Assembly (NCBI RefSeq): GCF_030541005.1
Contig: NZ_JASSVM010000005.1
Span: 186,001-250,000 of the forward strand
Reading direction: 5' to 3'
From: Marinobacter sp. SS5-14b
GTDB lineage: Bacteria > Pseudomonadota > Gammaproteobacteria > Pseudomonadales > Oleiphilaceae
DNA length: 64,000 bases
This document shows, one piece after another, positions 34,781 through 44,602 of this stretch. The position numbers and the translations under genes were made by a program. Within the stretch, counting starts at the first letter, position 1. Every line of letters starts with the position of its first letter. A model generated the notes under the pieces. That model ran no database searches. It was not told the origin of the DNA and worked only from the letters and a program-made list of their open reading frames with translations.

Positions 34781-36703
34781 TCAGTCCGCCGGTACTGCTG
34801 AGGACAAACCTTCAACCAGATACTGCGAGAGCGTCTTGTAGTCATAGTTCACTTGCGCAAATGAATTGCGCGGAGCTTCCTGGAATGAACCGCCACATGC
34901 TGCCGGGCTGTTTCGGTCCTGGAGGTACGCCTGCTGAACATGGTTGACGGTGGCGGAGGTCAATCCGCCAGTGTCCAGGCGCGGGTAATACAGCTGCCAC
35001 TGGAATTCCCCGGCCGGGGAATCTACCCGTTCAAGGCTTGCGGTGGCCGGATCCAGAAAGGGATATTTCAGCAGCCGCTCGACCGCCAGCCCCTCGTATT
35101 CCCGAACATCGTACTCATAGGCGCCGGGCACACTAGCCACACCCACAAGCGTGAGATCGAACAGACGGGTGACATACTGACCGGGAAGATCCAGCGGGTC
35201 ACGGTCCGTTCCAACCGGCTCACACTCCGCCCCTGATGCCCCGAAAGTCAGTTCAACATCAGCCATACCATTGGTTTCAATGCGATAGCCGTTCACCGCG
35301 CTTCCGGCCAGCACCGCAGCCGGGGCGTTTTCCGGTAACAGGGTGATGGTCCTGTCAGCGAGGCCTGAAACCCGCTCAACAACGGCATTCTTATCCGTCC
35401 ACTGCCAGGTAATTTCCGCCGTACCATCCAGTTCTGAGCTTTCCGGTGCAACACCGCGGGTGGCCTGATGGCAAAGGGTCACGGTATCAAAATAGGCCGT
35501 TTTGTTTTTCCAGTCGAATACGATCCTTTCGTGAGTACCGCCTTCTTCGTATCGGATCTTGCTCAGTCCGGACAGAGACGCCCCGGGAAGCCACTGGGTT
35601 TTCAGCTCCGCCATATAGCCGCTTACCTGGACAAGGCGTGCCACTTCTTTTAAGGAAGGCTCCATACAGCCCTGGCTCGACACAGACAGCAACTGTCCGT
35701 CTTCTGTGTAATCAAAGGTGAGCTCTGCTGACACTTCCAGGTTGTTTGCGGGCAAGCTGTCATAGCGGTCAGAGTGCGCCAACACTTGCTGACGCGTCAG
35801 CAGAACCGGATTATCCAGCTCAACCGACACCACCGGCAGCTCCAGCGAATCGGTATCAACGTTGCGGTAATCCCCACCCGAAGCTTTCGCATCAACCAAC
35901 CCGGTAACCGTCGGGGCGTTCTGAACCAGAGAGTAGCCAAGCAGCTGCACAGCATCTCTGGACAGGAAGCGTTCGGTACCGTCACTGCCGGGCGCGGATA
36001 GCTGGGCGTTGTAGTCTTCAGGAATCTGGCTCGCCATAAAGCGTGCCATCGCACGAGCGTAGGCGTGGGCCTTGTCGTTGCCGGCCAGCACGTAGTCCTG
36101 CAACAGGTTGAGACCATTCAGATCGGCGTAGTCTTCCGGGACCACCTGGTCAGGATCAAGACTGTTCAGCCTCGCAACTTCAGAACGGAATCTTGCCAGG
36201 GTGGTCAGCGGCGTCACGTTCGTTGTCCCCGGGCTAGCCGACATCAGGTAGGCCCTCGCCACTGGCACCTCGCCGCTGCGGGTTTCTTCCAGCGTTTTAC
36301 CGGGCATTGCAAGCGCATAGAGCGGATAGGCCCTGGGGTCCAGATCGGCGCCCACCTCTTCGGCCACTTGCAATTCGGAGATATCCAGCGCGAACTTGCC
36401 ACCCGCCTGAGTCAGCGTTGTCGGTTCGCCATTTTCCAGCCGGTGAGTGTTGCCATTGGCAAGCGTCAGGTCCAGCGGGCCGGGGGTGTACTTGCCGTCG
36501 TCATCGAGATCCAGCCATACCCGGGCGTTGCGCAGGTAGCCATCAATAACACGTCCCTGATAGGGGGCTGGCTCGCTGTAACTGACGCCGTCAAAATCAC
36601 GGCCATCAATCGGCAACTGGTCCGATTCTTCGCCACAACCGGCGATCGCAAGCGTTAACAGGGGTACGGAAAGAGGGATCAGGCGTTTCATCGCGGCAAC
36701 CAT
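34781..36703 (-). CDS. Large lipoprotein of unknown function
   Basis: This 640-residue protein starts with a lipoprotein signal peptide ending in the lipobox LAIAGC (Cys23), so it is attached to a membrane on the periplasmic or outer side. The mature part begins with an Asp-rich segment (VWLDLDDDGKYTPGP) that resembles a small calcium-binding or carboxypeptidase-like repeat. No enzymatic motif is seen in the rest. The gene stands alone. Two ATGs (36703 and 36691) could start it; AAGGA precedes the first. Confidence 0.7.
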   Translation of the reverse strand: MVAAMKRLIPLSVPLLTLAIAGCGEESDQLPIDGRDFDGVSYSEPAPYQGRVIDGYLRNARVWLDLDDDGKYTPGPLDLTLANGNTHRLENGEPTTLTQAGGKFALDISELQVAEEVGADLDPRAYPLYALAMPGKTLEETRSGEVPVARAYLMSASPGTTNVTPLTTLARFRSEVARLNSLDPDQVVPEDYADLNGLNLLQDYVLAGNDKAHAYARAMARFMASQIPEDYNAQLSAPGSDGTERFLSRDAVQLLGYSLVQNAPTVTGLVDAKASGGDYRNVDTDSLELPVVSVELDNPVLLTRQQVLAHSDRYDSLPANNLEVSAELTFDYTEDGQLLSVSSQGCMEPSLKEVARLVQVSGYMAELKTQWLPGASLSGLSKIRYEEGGTHERIVFDWKNKTAYFDTVTLCHQATRGVAPESSELDGTAEITWQWTDKNAVVERVSGLADRTITLLPENAPAAVLAGSAVNGYRIETNGMADVELTFGASGAECEPVGTDRDPLDLPGQYVTRLFDLTLVGVASVPGAYEYDVREYEGLAVERLLKYPFLDPATASLERVDSPAGEFQWQLYYPRLDTGGLTSATVNHVQQAYLQDRNSPAACGGSFQEAPRNSFAQVNYDYKTLSQYLVEGLSSAVPAD

Positions 36704-36836
36704 TTATCCTTGTTAGAAGGTTGTGCCGCTACTGTAGGGAATACCGGAGCCGGAGACCTTGACCGGCTTGGCAAATTGTAAAGTTTGGTAAACAACCGAC
36801 CCCAAAATGCACGGGAGCCGGCTGTTTATCGCCTGA

Positions 36837-37976
36837 TCAGAACGATCGGGCCACGATTTCCTTCATGATTTCGTTAGTGCCGGCGTAAATGCGCTGCACG
36901 CGGGAGTCTGCCCAGGCGCGGGCAATGGGGTACTCCCACATATAGCCGTAGCCGCCGTGCAGCTGTACACACTCATCCATGACTTTGCACTGTAAATCCG
37001 TGGTGTGCTGCTTCAGCATGGCGGCGGTGGGGATATCCAGCTTTTTGTCCAGATGCAACTCCAGGCAACGGTCTGTGAACACCCGGGCCGCGGTAATTTC
37101 AGCTTTCATTTCTGCCATTTTGAAACGCGTGTTCTGGAACGCGATGACCGGTTTACCGAAGGCTTTGCGCTCTTTCACGTAGTCCAGAGTCCACTGCCAA
37201 GCCGCTTCCGCCGCCGCGACAGCGGTGAGAGCCACCTGCAGTCGCTCCGCCGGCAACTCCTGCATCAACTGGAAGAAGCCCTGCCCTTCCATGCTGCCCA
37301 ACAGGTTGTCTGCCGGAACTTTGACATCCTGGAAGAAAAGCTCAGAAGTATCCTGGGCCTTCATGCCCACCTTGTTCAGGTTCTGACCCTTCTCGAAGCC
37401 ATCCCAGGCAGTTTCTACCAGCAGCAGACTGGTGCCCTTGGCGCCTTCTTTGGGATCGGTCTTGGCGACAACGATCACCAGGTCCGCCAGTTGGCCGTTG
37501 GTGATAAAGGTTTTGGAGCCATTCAGAATGTAATGGTCACCCTGGCGAATGGCGGTGGTTTTCACGCCCTGCAGGTCAGAACCGGCACCCGGCTCGGTCA
37601 TGGCGATGGCGGTGATCATTTCACCGGAGGCCATTTTCGGCAGGTACTTCTGCTTTTGTTCTTCCGAGCCGTAATTCAGGATGTACGGCGCCACAATATC
37701 AGAGTGCAGCCCCCAGCCAATGCCGGACAGACCGGCCCGGGAAATTTCTTCCATAATCACTGCAGAGTAACGGAAATCGGCACCGACACCACCGTACTCT
37801 TCAGGCAGCATCGGGCAGAGGAAGCCCAGCTCGCCCGCCTTTTGCCAGAGTTCGCGGCTGACCTGACCATCTTTTTCCCATTGCTCGTGATAAGGCGCGG
37901 CTTCCTGCTCCAGAAACTTGCGAACGGAATCGCGAAAGCCTTCAAGATCGGCGTCGAAAAGGGTACGTGGAATCAT
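36837..37976 (-). CDS. Acyl-CoA dehydrogenase
   Basis: This 379-residue flavoprotein of the acyl-CoA dehydrogenase family carries out the first step of fatty-acid beta-oxidation. Family signatures are AMTEPGAGSD (flavin and substrate binding) and QLHGGYGYMWEYP; the C-terminal IYAGTNEIMKEI holds the likely catalytic Glu. The ATG at 37976 has a GAGG site 7 bases upstream; a longer frame to 38048 adds residues with no family similarity. No partner beta-oxidation genes are adjacent. The chain-length preference is not readable. Confidence 0.9.
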   Translation of the reverse strand: MIPRTLFDADLEGFRDSVRKFLEQEAAPYHEQWEKDGQVSRELWQKAGELGFLCPMLPEEYGGVGADFRYSAVIMEEISRAGLSGIGWGLHSDIVAPYILNYGSEEQKQKYLPKMASGEMITAIAMTEPGAGSDLQGVKTTAIRQGDHYILNGSKTFITNGQLADLVIVVAKTDPKEGAKGTSLLLVETAWDGFEKGQNLNKVGMKAQDTSELFFQDVKVPADNLLGSMEGQGFFQLMQELPAERLQVALTAVAAAEAAWQWTLDYVKERKAFGKPVIAFQNTRFKMAEMKAEITAARVFTDRCLELHLDKKLDIPTAAMLKQHTTDLQCKVMDECVQLHGGYGYMWEYPIARAWADSRVQRIYAGTNEIMKEIVARSF

Positions 37977-38099
37977 GCTGAACCTCGGTAAACGGATTGG
38001 TTTGTCGTTGTGTTCAGCAAGTCTGTGGCGGGGCTTGTTTTCGCTCAATGGTGAAAACCATCAATCGCTTTGGCCAAAACCATCGCCCCATGGGCAGGC

Positions 38100-38723
38100 T
38101 CAGCCCTCTGCTTTCTCTCCCCAGCGGGGTACCAGAGTTTGCGGCAGGCCCAGATGGTCCAGAATCCTGGCCACCATGAAGTCCACCAGATCGTCTACTG
38201 AGTCTGGCTTGTGATAAAACCCGGGACTTGCCGGCATGATCACCGCGCCCATGCGGGTCAGCTTGAGCATGTTCTCCAGATGCACTTCCGAATAGGGGGT
38301 TTCACGCAACACCAGAATCAACTTGCGTCGCTCTTTCAGCGCCACATCGCCCGCCCGTTCAATCAGGTTGTTGCTGGCTCCGGTGGCCAGCGCCGACAGG
38401 GTGCCAGTGCTGCACGGGCAGATCACCAACGGCGCTTTTTCGCCTGAGCCGGACGCCGGCGGTGAAAACCAGTCTTCCCGGCCAAATACCTGAACCTGAC
38501 CGGCCTTCGCACCAGCATACCCGGAGAAGGCTTCGGCCATGGCCGGCGGCGACCCCGGCAGCCGGAACTCGGTTTCGGTGGCAATCACCACCTGTGCTGC
38601 CCGGCTGACCATTACGTTGACCCGGCAATTATTGGCAACCAGGCACTGCAACAGGCGCAACGCATACTGGGCTCCAGACGCCCCAGTGATCGCAAGATTG
38701 ATAACCGGTGATGATTCAGCCAC
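38100..38723 (-). CDS. ubiX: Flavin prenyltransferase
   Basis: This 207-residue enzyme makes the prenylated FMN cofactor needed by the UbiD decarboxylase in ubiquinone synthesis. It starts with the flavin-binding LAITGASGAQYALRLL and contains CPCSTGTLSALATG and LVLRETPYSEVHLENML, both typical of UbiX/Pad1. The chosen start is GTG at 38723, which overlaps the end of mpl by 8 bp; the frame is open further upstream but lies entirely within mpl. The mpl-ubiX pair is common in pseudomonad-like bacteria. Confidence 0.92.
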   Translation of the reverse strand: MAESSPVINLAITGASGAQYALRLLQCLVANNCRVNVMVSRAAQVVIATETEFRLPGSPPAMAEAFSGYAGAKAGQVQVFGREDWFSPPASGSGEKAPLVICPCSTGTLSALATGASNNLIERAGDVALKERRKLILVLRETPYSEVHLENMLKLTRMGAVIMPASPGFYHKPDSVDDLVDFMVARILDHLGLPQTLVPRWGEKAEG

Positions 38724-40110
38724 GCATTTTCTCCAGTTCAGCCACCAGCTTGCGGTGTATACCCCCAAAACCGCCGTTACTCATAATCACAATGTGGCAG
38801 GTTTCCGGCAGCTGCGCCACGGCCCGCGCAATCAGGGCGTCCACAGAATCCTCCACAGCGTGATGGTCCAGTTCCCCGTGCTCTGCCCGCCAGCTATTGA
38901 CCAGGTCCGGCAGCCAGTCCATCGCACTGAGATTGCCCCACAGCACCCGGTCTGCCGCAGCTGCGCTGGGAATCAGGGTCTGTTGATGCACTCCCTGTTT
39001 CATGGTGTTGGAGCGTGGCTCGATAATGGCCAGTATCGGCTCCTCCCCTACCCGGTTGCGCAGGCCTTCCAGAGTCGAGGCAATGGCGGTTGGGTGGTGG
39101 GCAAAATCGTCGTAAACGGTAACGCCTCCCACCTGGCCGACCAGCTCCATGCGCCGTTTAACGCCTGAGAACCGGCAGAGCGCTGCCACGGCGTGGTCCG
39201 GCGTCACGCCCACATGGCGGGCGGCGGCAATAGCCGACAACGCGTTGCGAACATTGTGCATGCCAGTGAGATTCCACTTGAGCATGGCCACGGGCTGTTC
39301 ATGGTGAATCACCATAAACCGGCTGCCGTCTTCGGACATCAGCTCTGCCCGCCAGTCCACTGTGCGGGCAATCTCACTGCCAATGGCGGTGTCCTGGACC
39401 GGGCTCCAGCAACCCATTTCAAGCGCGTTATCGAGATGACGGTCGAGCGCGGGCCGGATAATCAGCCCCTGGGACGGGACGGTACGCACCAGATGGTGAA
39501 ATTGACGTTCGATGGCTTCGACATTCTCGAAAATATCGGCGTGGTCGTATTCCAGGTTGTTAAGAATCAGCGTGTTCGGGCGGTAATGGATAAACTTTGA
39601 GCGTTTATCGAAGAAGGCGCTGTCGTACTCGTCGGCTTCGATCACAAAAAAGTCGCTGCTGCCGAGCCGAGCCGATACCGGGAAGTCCTGCGGCACGCCG
39701 CCCACCAGATAGCCGGCATTAAAACCAGCCTGGTCCAATATCCAAAGCAACATCGCCGTAGTGGTGGTTTTACCGTGGGTGCCGGCCACCGCCATGACCC
39801 AACGGTGGCGTAACACTTCCCGGGCCAGCCACTCAGGGCCAGACATATAATCAATTCCCCGATTGAGAACCGTTTCGACCTCGACATTCCCTCGGGACAT
39901 GGCATTGCCAATCAGCACCAGATCGGGTTTCGGCTCCAGATTTTCCGGACGGTAGCCTTCCATCAGCGCTATACCCTGGGCTTCAAGCTGTGTGCTCATG
40001 GGCGGATAAACACCCTGGTCAGAGCCGGTCACGGTGTGGCCGAGCTCCCGGGCAATCACCGCCAGGCTGCCCATGAAGGTGCCACAAATTCCCAGAATAT
40101 GTATGTGCAT
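38716..40110 (-). CDS. mpl: UDP-N-acetylmuramate:L-alanyl-gamma-D-glutamyl-meso-diaminopimelate ligase
   Basis: This 464-residue Mur-ligase family enzyme reattaches recycled murein tripeptide to UDP-MurNAc. The N-terminal MHIHILGICGTFMGSLA is the Mpl version of the MurC-type Rossmann motif, and the ATP loop is GTHGKTTT. The DEYDSAF and YDDFAHHPTA segments are typical. It is translationally coupled to ubiX at its 3' end. Confidence 0.95.
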   Translation of the reverse strand: MHIHILGICGTFMGSLAVIARELGHTVTGSDQGVYPPMSTQLEAQGIALMEGYRPENLEPKPDLVLIGNAMSRGNVEVETVLNRGIDYMSGPEWLAREVLRHRWVMAVAGTHGKTTTTAMLLWILDQAGFNAGYLVGGVPQDFPVSARLGSSDFFVIEADEYDSAFFDKRSKFIHYRPNTLILNNLEYDHADIFENVEAIERQFHHLVRTVPSQGLIIRPALDRHLDNALEMGCWSPVQDTAIGSEIARTVDWRAELMSEDGSRFMVIHHEQPVAMLKWNLTGMHNVRNALSAIAAARHVGVTPDHAVAALCRFSGVKRRMELVGQVGGVTVYDDFAHHPTAIASTLEGLRNRVGEEPILAIIEPRSNTMKQGVHQQTLIPSAAAADRVLWGNLSAMDWLPDLVNSWRAEHGELDHHAVEDSVDALIARAVAQLPETCHIVIMSNGGFGGIHRKLVAELEKMRG

Positions 40111-40254
40111 TAAGGTATTGCCTCCGGTTTGAAACCTGCCAAGCCTCTACCATACTTTCAGCGGGGTCAAGAGCCTATATATGCTCATGAAAAACCGCCG
40201 TGATTGGCGTATCATCTGCGCCAACATTGAACCAGCAGGAGGCCTTAGCCCGAG

Positions 40255-41517
40255 ATGGCTATCAAGAACGCATTTTATGCCCAGTCTGGCGGGGTAACCG
40301 CCGTGATCAATGCCAGCGCCTGCGGCGTTATTCAGACCGCACGCAAGCACCCGGACCAGATCGGCAAAGTCTATGCCGGTCGCAACGGCATCATCGGCGC
40401 TTTGAAAGAGGAGCTGATCGACACCAGCCTGGAGTCTGATGACGCCATTCAGGCGTTAATCCACACGCCCGGCGGCGCTTTCGGTTCCTGCCGCTACAAG
40501 CTGAAGAACTTTTCCGAGAACCAGCGCGAATACGAACGGCTGATCGAAGTCTTCCGGGCCCACGACATCGGTTACTTCTTCTATAACGGCGGCGGCGACT
40601 CCCAGGATACTGCCTACAAGGTTTCCCAGTTGGCCGACAAGATGGGTTACCCGATCACGTGCATCGGCGTACCAAAAACGGTCGACAACGACCTGCCGTT
40701 CACCGACTGCTGTCCGGGCTTTGGCTCTGTGGCCAAGTACATTGCCACCTCGACGCTGGAAGCCGGCCTGGACATCAAATCCATGTGCGAAACGTCCACC
40801 AAGGTATTCATTCTCGAGGTGATGGGTCGTCACGCGGGCTGGATTGCGGCTTCCGGCGGGTTAGCGAGCCAGGCTGCCGGCGAGCCGCCGCACATTATTC
40901 TGTTCCCGGAAGTACCGTTCAACCGCGAAAAATTCCTTGAGCGCACCGATCAGTGCGTCAGAGACTACGGTTACTGCGTGGTAGTGGCTTCCGAGGGCGC
41001 CCAGTATGAAGACGGCCGCTTTGTCGCCGATGCCGGGGCTAAAGACGCCTTCGGCCACACCCAACTTGGTGGGGTAGCACCCGCGCTGGCCAACATGGTG
41101 AAGCAGGCTCTGGGCCACAAATACCACTGGGCTGTTGCCGACTATCTTCAGCGCTCAGCCCGTCATATCGCATCTGCCACAGACGTTGAGCAGGCCTACA
41201 CCGTCGGTAAAGCGGCGGTAGAGATGGCACTGGCTGGCAAGCAGGCGCTGATGCCCACCATCGTGAGGGAGCAGGCCAAACCCTACCGCTGGTCCATTGG
41301 GGAAGCCAACCTGAGCGAAGTGGCCAACCAGGAAAAGAAAATGCCGATCCACTACATTACGGATGACGGCTTTGGCATTACCCAGGACTGCCGGGACTAC
41401 CTGCAGCCACTGATCGAAGGCGAAAACTTCCCGCCCTTTGACAACGGCCTGCCCCGGGTCGCCAAGTTGAAAAACCAGCTGGTTGAGAAAAAACTGAAAG
41501 CAGAGTTTACGCTGTAA
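40255..41517 (+). CDS. 6-phosphofructokinase, probably pyrophosphate-dependent
   Basis: This 420-residue protein of the phosphofructokinase family would phosphorylate fructose 6-phosphate, or run in reverse. The length, the GGGDSQDTA loop near residue 105-115 and PKTVDNDL (about 140) resemble the PPi-using long PFK group rather than the 320-residue ATP enzymes. Using PPi as donor makes the step reversible. It has an AGGAGG-like site before the ATG and its own terminator. The phosphate donor is inferred from motif type. Confidence 0.85.
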   Translation: MAIKNAFYAQSGGVTAVINASACGVIQTARKHPDQIGKVYAGRNGIIGALKEELIDTSLESDDAIQALIHTPGGAFGSCRYKLKNFSENQREYERLIEVFRAHDIGYFFYNGGGDSQDTAYKVSQLADKMGYPITCIGVPKTVDNDLPFTDCCPGFGSVAKYIATSTLEAGLDIKSMCETSTKVFILEVMGRHAGWIAASGGLASQAAGEPPHIILFPEVPFNREKFLERTDQCVRDYGYCVVVASEGAQYEDGRFVADAGAKDAFGHTQLGGVAPALANMVKQALGHKYHWAVADYLQRSARHIASATDVEQAYTVGKAAVEMALAGKQALMPTIVREQAKPYRWSIGEANLSEVANQEKKMPIHYITDDGFGITQDCRDYLQPLIEGENFPPFDNGLPRVAKLKNQLVEKKLKAEFTL

Positions 41518-41531
41518 TCGGTTCCGCCATT

Positions 41532-41566
41532 AAAAAGCCCGGCTGCTCACACAGCCGGGCTTTTTT
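41532..41566. terminator. Bidirectional rho-independent terminator
   Basis: AGCCCGGCTG pairs with CAGCCGGGCT around a six-base loop. An A-run lies before the stem and a T-run after it. It lies between the convergent phosphofructokinase and glutaredoxin genes. Confidence 0.93.
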
Positions 41567-41589
41567 GTTTGGATCTGAACGTCACTCGC

Positions 41590-41844
41590 TCAGCGAGCCA
41601 GTGCCGCCTCACTCCGGCGCACATAGGCAGAGAAATCGTCGTACCCACCGACGTACTCGGAACCCACCAGAATCTGGGGAACCGTATGCACCGGGCGGCC
41701 AATACGGTCAGCAACATCCTGCTTGCCAAGCCCCTGTTCAATCATGTCAATCCAGGTGTACGGGATGTTTCTGGACTCACACAGGTCTCTCGCAGCCATA
41801 CAAAAACCACAGCTTGTACGGCCATAAATCGTGACCTGTTCCAT
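41590..41844 (-). CDS. grxC: Glutaredoxin (GrxC type)
   Basis: This 84-residue thioredoxin-fold protein has the dithiol motif CGFC at residues 10-13 (GRTSCGFC), the cis-proline segment HTVPQI and the glutathione-binding GGYDDF. It reduces disulfides with glutathione in the cytoplasm. The ATG at 41844 has a strong AGGAGG site; the open frame extends 17 codons further but without one. Confidence 0.92.
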   Translation of the reverse strand: MEQVTIYGRTSCGFCMAARDLCESRNIPYTWIDMIEQGLGKQDVADRIGRPVHTVPQILVGSEYVGGYDDFSAYVRRSEAALAR

Positions 41845-41991
41845 AACAACCTCCTGACGCTTCGGGCACAGCCCTGCTGTGAATGTGAAAATCATAAACC
41901 GAAACGAATCATGACACGCTCGCCAGCAATTGAAAATTGAGGCTTACCATAACGGTCATAGTAAGTGCCGATACGGGCCCGAGCATGGACA

Positions 41992-44118
41992 TCAGGTTTT
42001 CAGCCGGCCCAGCTCCCGATCCAGAACCTGCACCTGCCCATCAAGGGCCTCACCGCTATGGCGAACCCGCTGACCCAGTTCCCGCAGATCCGTAGCGGCA
42101 TCGCCAATCTGGGTCAGGTTGCGGTTAATCTCCTCGCTCACGGAGCTCTGCTCCTCAGCTGCGGTCGCTACCTGAGTCACGTGCTCAACGATGGTACCGA
42201 TCCGGTCGACAACGGTTGCCAGGGAGTGATCAGCCTCGCGGGTGCCGTCCACCGCCGTAGTGGCACGATCCACACCACTCTGGATGACTGTGACCGCTCC
42301 AGAAACATCGCCTTTCAGTCGCTCAATCATGTCACTGATTTCATCGGTAGACTCGCGGGTTTTAGACGCCAGTGTTCTGACCTCATCCGCCACCACGGCA
42401 AAACCGCGGCCTTGCTCACCGGCTCGCGCCGCTTCAATCGCAGCGTTCAGAGCAAGCAGGTTGGTCTGCTCGGCAATGCCTCTGATGACCTCAATAATCC
42501 GGTTTATTTCCTCACTGCGCTGCGCCACATGGCCGATTGCAGAACTGGCCTGGTCCATGTCTCCGGCCAGAGCGTCCACCCCCTGCAGCGCCACACCCAG
42601 TGTGTCTTTGGTAAACCGAATGCCATCCCTTGCAGCGCGGGCGTTCTCGGCGGCCTCACCGGCAAACCCTGCCACCTCACCGGCGGCGGCAGACATTTCG
42701 TTCATCGCGGTGACCACGCTGTCGATATCCTGATGTTGCCGGCTGGTCCGGTCGTCGGTATCTCTGGCGATAGCGCCCACGTCCGCCGCCTGCCCACGAA
42801 CCTGGCCATTCACCTCTTTCAGATCGTTGATCATTTCCCGCAATCGGGCCAGGAAGGCATTGAAACCACCCGCCAGATCAATCAATTCAGCATGGGTATC
42901 AATATCCAGTTCACGCGTAAGGTCGCCCTCAGCGCTGGCCAGGTTACGCATCCGCACCCGAATCTCATCCAGCGGCCGGGTTACCGAACGCACCAGCAGG
43001 ACCAATATGGCAATCGCAATCAGCACCACCACCACACCAACCATGGTTTGCCTAGCGGCGGTCCCAGCCACCTCTGATGACAACAAGCCGGTAATCTCGC
43101 CTACGCTGGCCAGCGCTACCTCGCGGGGCAACTCAATCAGCAATGACCATTCACTGCCGGGCAACGCCACTTTGACCGGATAGGCGACGGCGAGGGTTTT
43201 ACCGTCATCGTAGCTGCCACCTTGCTGGTGCAAGGTCGCAAACTCAGAGGCCAGCTCTGGCAACGCCTCCCGAAGCGGCCGGCCAAGATGTTGCTGATAA
43301 TGGCTGGACGCCGCGAGCAGGCCGCCTTCACTGAGCAACGACACTCTGGATTCACCGTTGAACAGGGCCTGGCTCACCTCCGCGATGGTCGCCTGAAGCG
43401 TCGACAGGTTGATATCGACCCCGACGACACCCACAAACTCACCGCTATTCAGAACCGGGACAACGAGGCTGGTCATCAGCTCGGAATAACCTTCCTGAAT
43501 TTCGTACTCATAAGGCTCCATCAGGCAGGGCTTGAGGGTGTCCATCGAACACAGATACCACTCAGCTTACCGGATACCGAACTCATTGCGATTTTGCAGG
43601 TATTTGGTTGAAGGGTCTTCAGTGCGGCTAAACTGAACGTCACCTTCCGGGCCACGGAAGTAATAGATTTCAAGCGTGCCATCATTACTGCTGTGCTCTT
43701 CGACACCGCCCGTGAAATAGATGTCTTGCCCGTCGTAGCCATCCGGCTCAAACTGCGCATAGATGGAGCTGAGATGCTCCTGTTCGGCCAAAATAGTACC
43801 GATGGTTTCCTGGAGATCGCGCCGGCTGATGCGCCCGGAACTGTCCGCTTCAATATTGCGTGTGATCAGGCTGCGAACCACTTCGGGCGTTTGATAGGCG
43901 GTTTCAAACTGCCCTGTCACCAATTCGCCGTATTGCCCGGCGGTTGCAGTTAGCTGGTCCATCACTATACCCTGCACCGTGGCACGGGTTTCATTGGACA
44001 GCCGCTGTTCCATGGAACCCAGGGATAATTGAGCCGTCATCACGATGCTGACGCCCATGAATAACAGAAGTGTGATAACCAGCCCGTAGAGTTTGAAGCG
44101 AAGTGAAAGGTGTTTCAT
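41992..44118 (-). pseudogene. Methyl-accepting chemotaxis protein interrupted by one in-frame stop codon
   Basis: A single reading frame of 708 codons encodes a full chemoreceptor, but codon 184 is TAA (43567-43569). Upstream are the first membrane helix (about 10-30) and half of a dCache-type sensor domain ending NEFGIR. Downstream in the same frame come AEWYLCS and the rest of the sensor ([20 protein letters not shown]), the second helix (about residue 360), a HAMP domain and the signalling tip [20 protein letters not shown]. The only nearby restart ATG (43545) has no good ribosome site and would lack the first helix. A recent nonsense mutation is most likely; a sequencing error or read-through are alternatives. 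Confidence 0.85.
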
Positions 44119-44164
44119 AAACAGCGAAACATTTTTGAATGAGCCCTAACAGACATAGTAGAGC

Positions 44165-44602
44165 ATGGAGGCGCCCTTGGCGTATCTGACCCTGTTTCTG
44201 ACCGCATTCGCGGCTGCCACATTGCTGCCCGCCTATTCAGAAATACTGCTGGGCACCCTGGTCGGCCAGGGACTGCCACCCTACTGGCTGTGGTTCTGGG
44301 CGACGCTGGGCAACACGTTGGGGTCAGTTGTTAATGGGGTTATCGGCCGGCAGGTGGATCGCTTTAAGCACAAGCGCTGGTTTCCGATCAGCGAACTGCA
44401 ACTGCACAAGGCACGCAACCGGTTCAATCGGTATGGCCAGTGGTCGCTGTTGCTCGGCTGGCTGCCTCTGGGCGGTGATGCTCTCACCCTGGTCGGCGGC
44501 ATCATGCGGGTGCCCTGGCTCAACTTCATCATTCTGGTCGGGATCGGCAAGGGCCTTCGCTACGCTTTCGTTATCTGGGTAGTGCAGCAGGCCGCGGGCT
44601 AG
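44165..44602 (+). CDS. yqaA: YqaA-family membrane protein
   Basis: This 145-residue inner-membrane protein of the SNARE-associated/DedA-related group resembles Escherichia coli YqaA. Shared features are ATLLPAYSEILL near the N-terminus, the ATLGNTLGSVVNGVIGR segment and LGWLPLGGDALTL. DedA relatives move or scramble lipid carriers; YqaA itself has no settled function. Its stop codon overlaps that of the convergent kinase gene in the sequence CTAG. Confidence 0.85.
   Translation: MEAPLAYLTLFLTAFAAATLLPAYSEILLGTLVGQGLPPYWLWFWATLGNTLGSVVNGVIGRQVDRFKHKRWFPISELQLHKARNRFNRYGQWSLLLGWLPLGGDALTLVGGIMRVPWLNFIILVGIGKGLRYAFVIWVVQQAAG

Noticed and set aside
41992..43545. Separate short chemoreceptor gene
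   Set aside because: It is in the same frame as the upstream half, has no ribosome site and would lack the first membrane helix and half the sensor domain.
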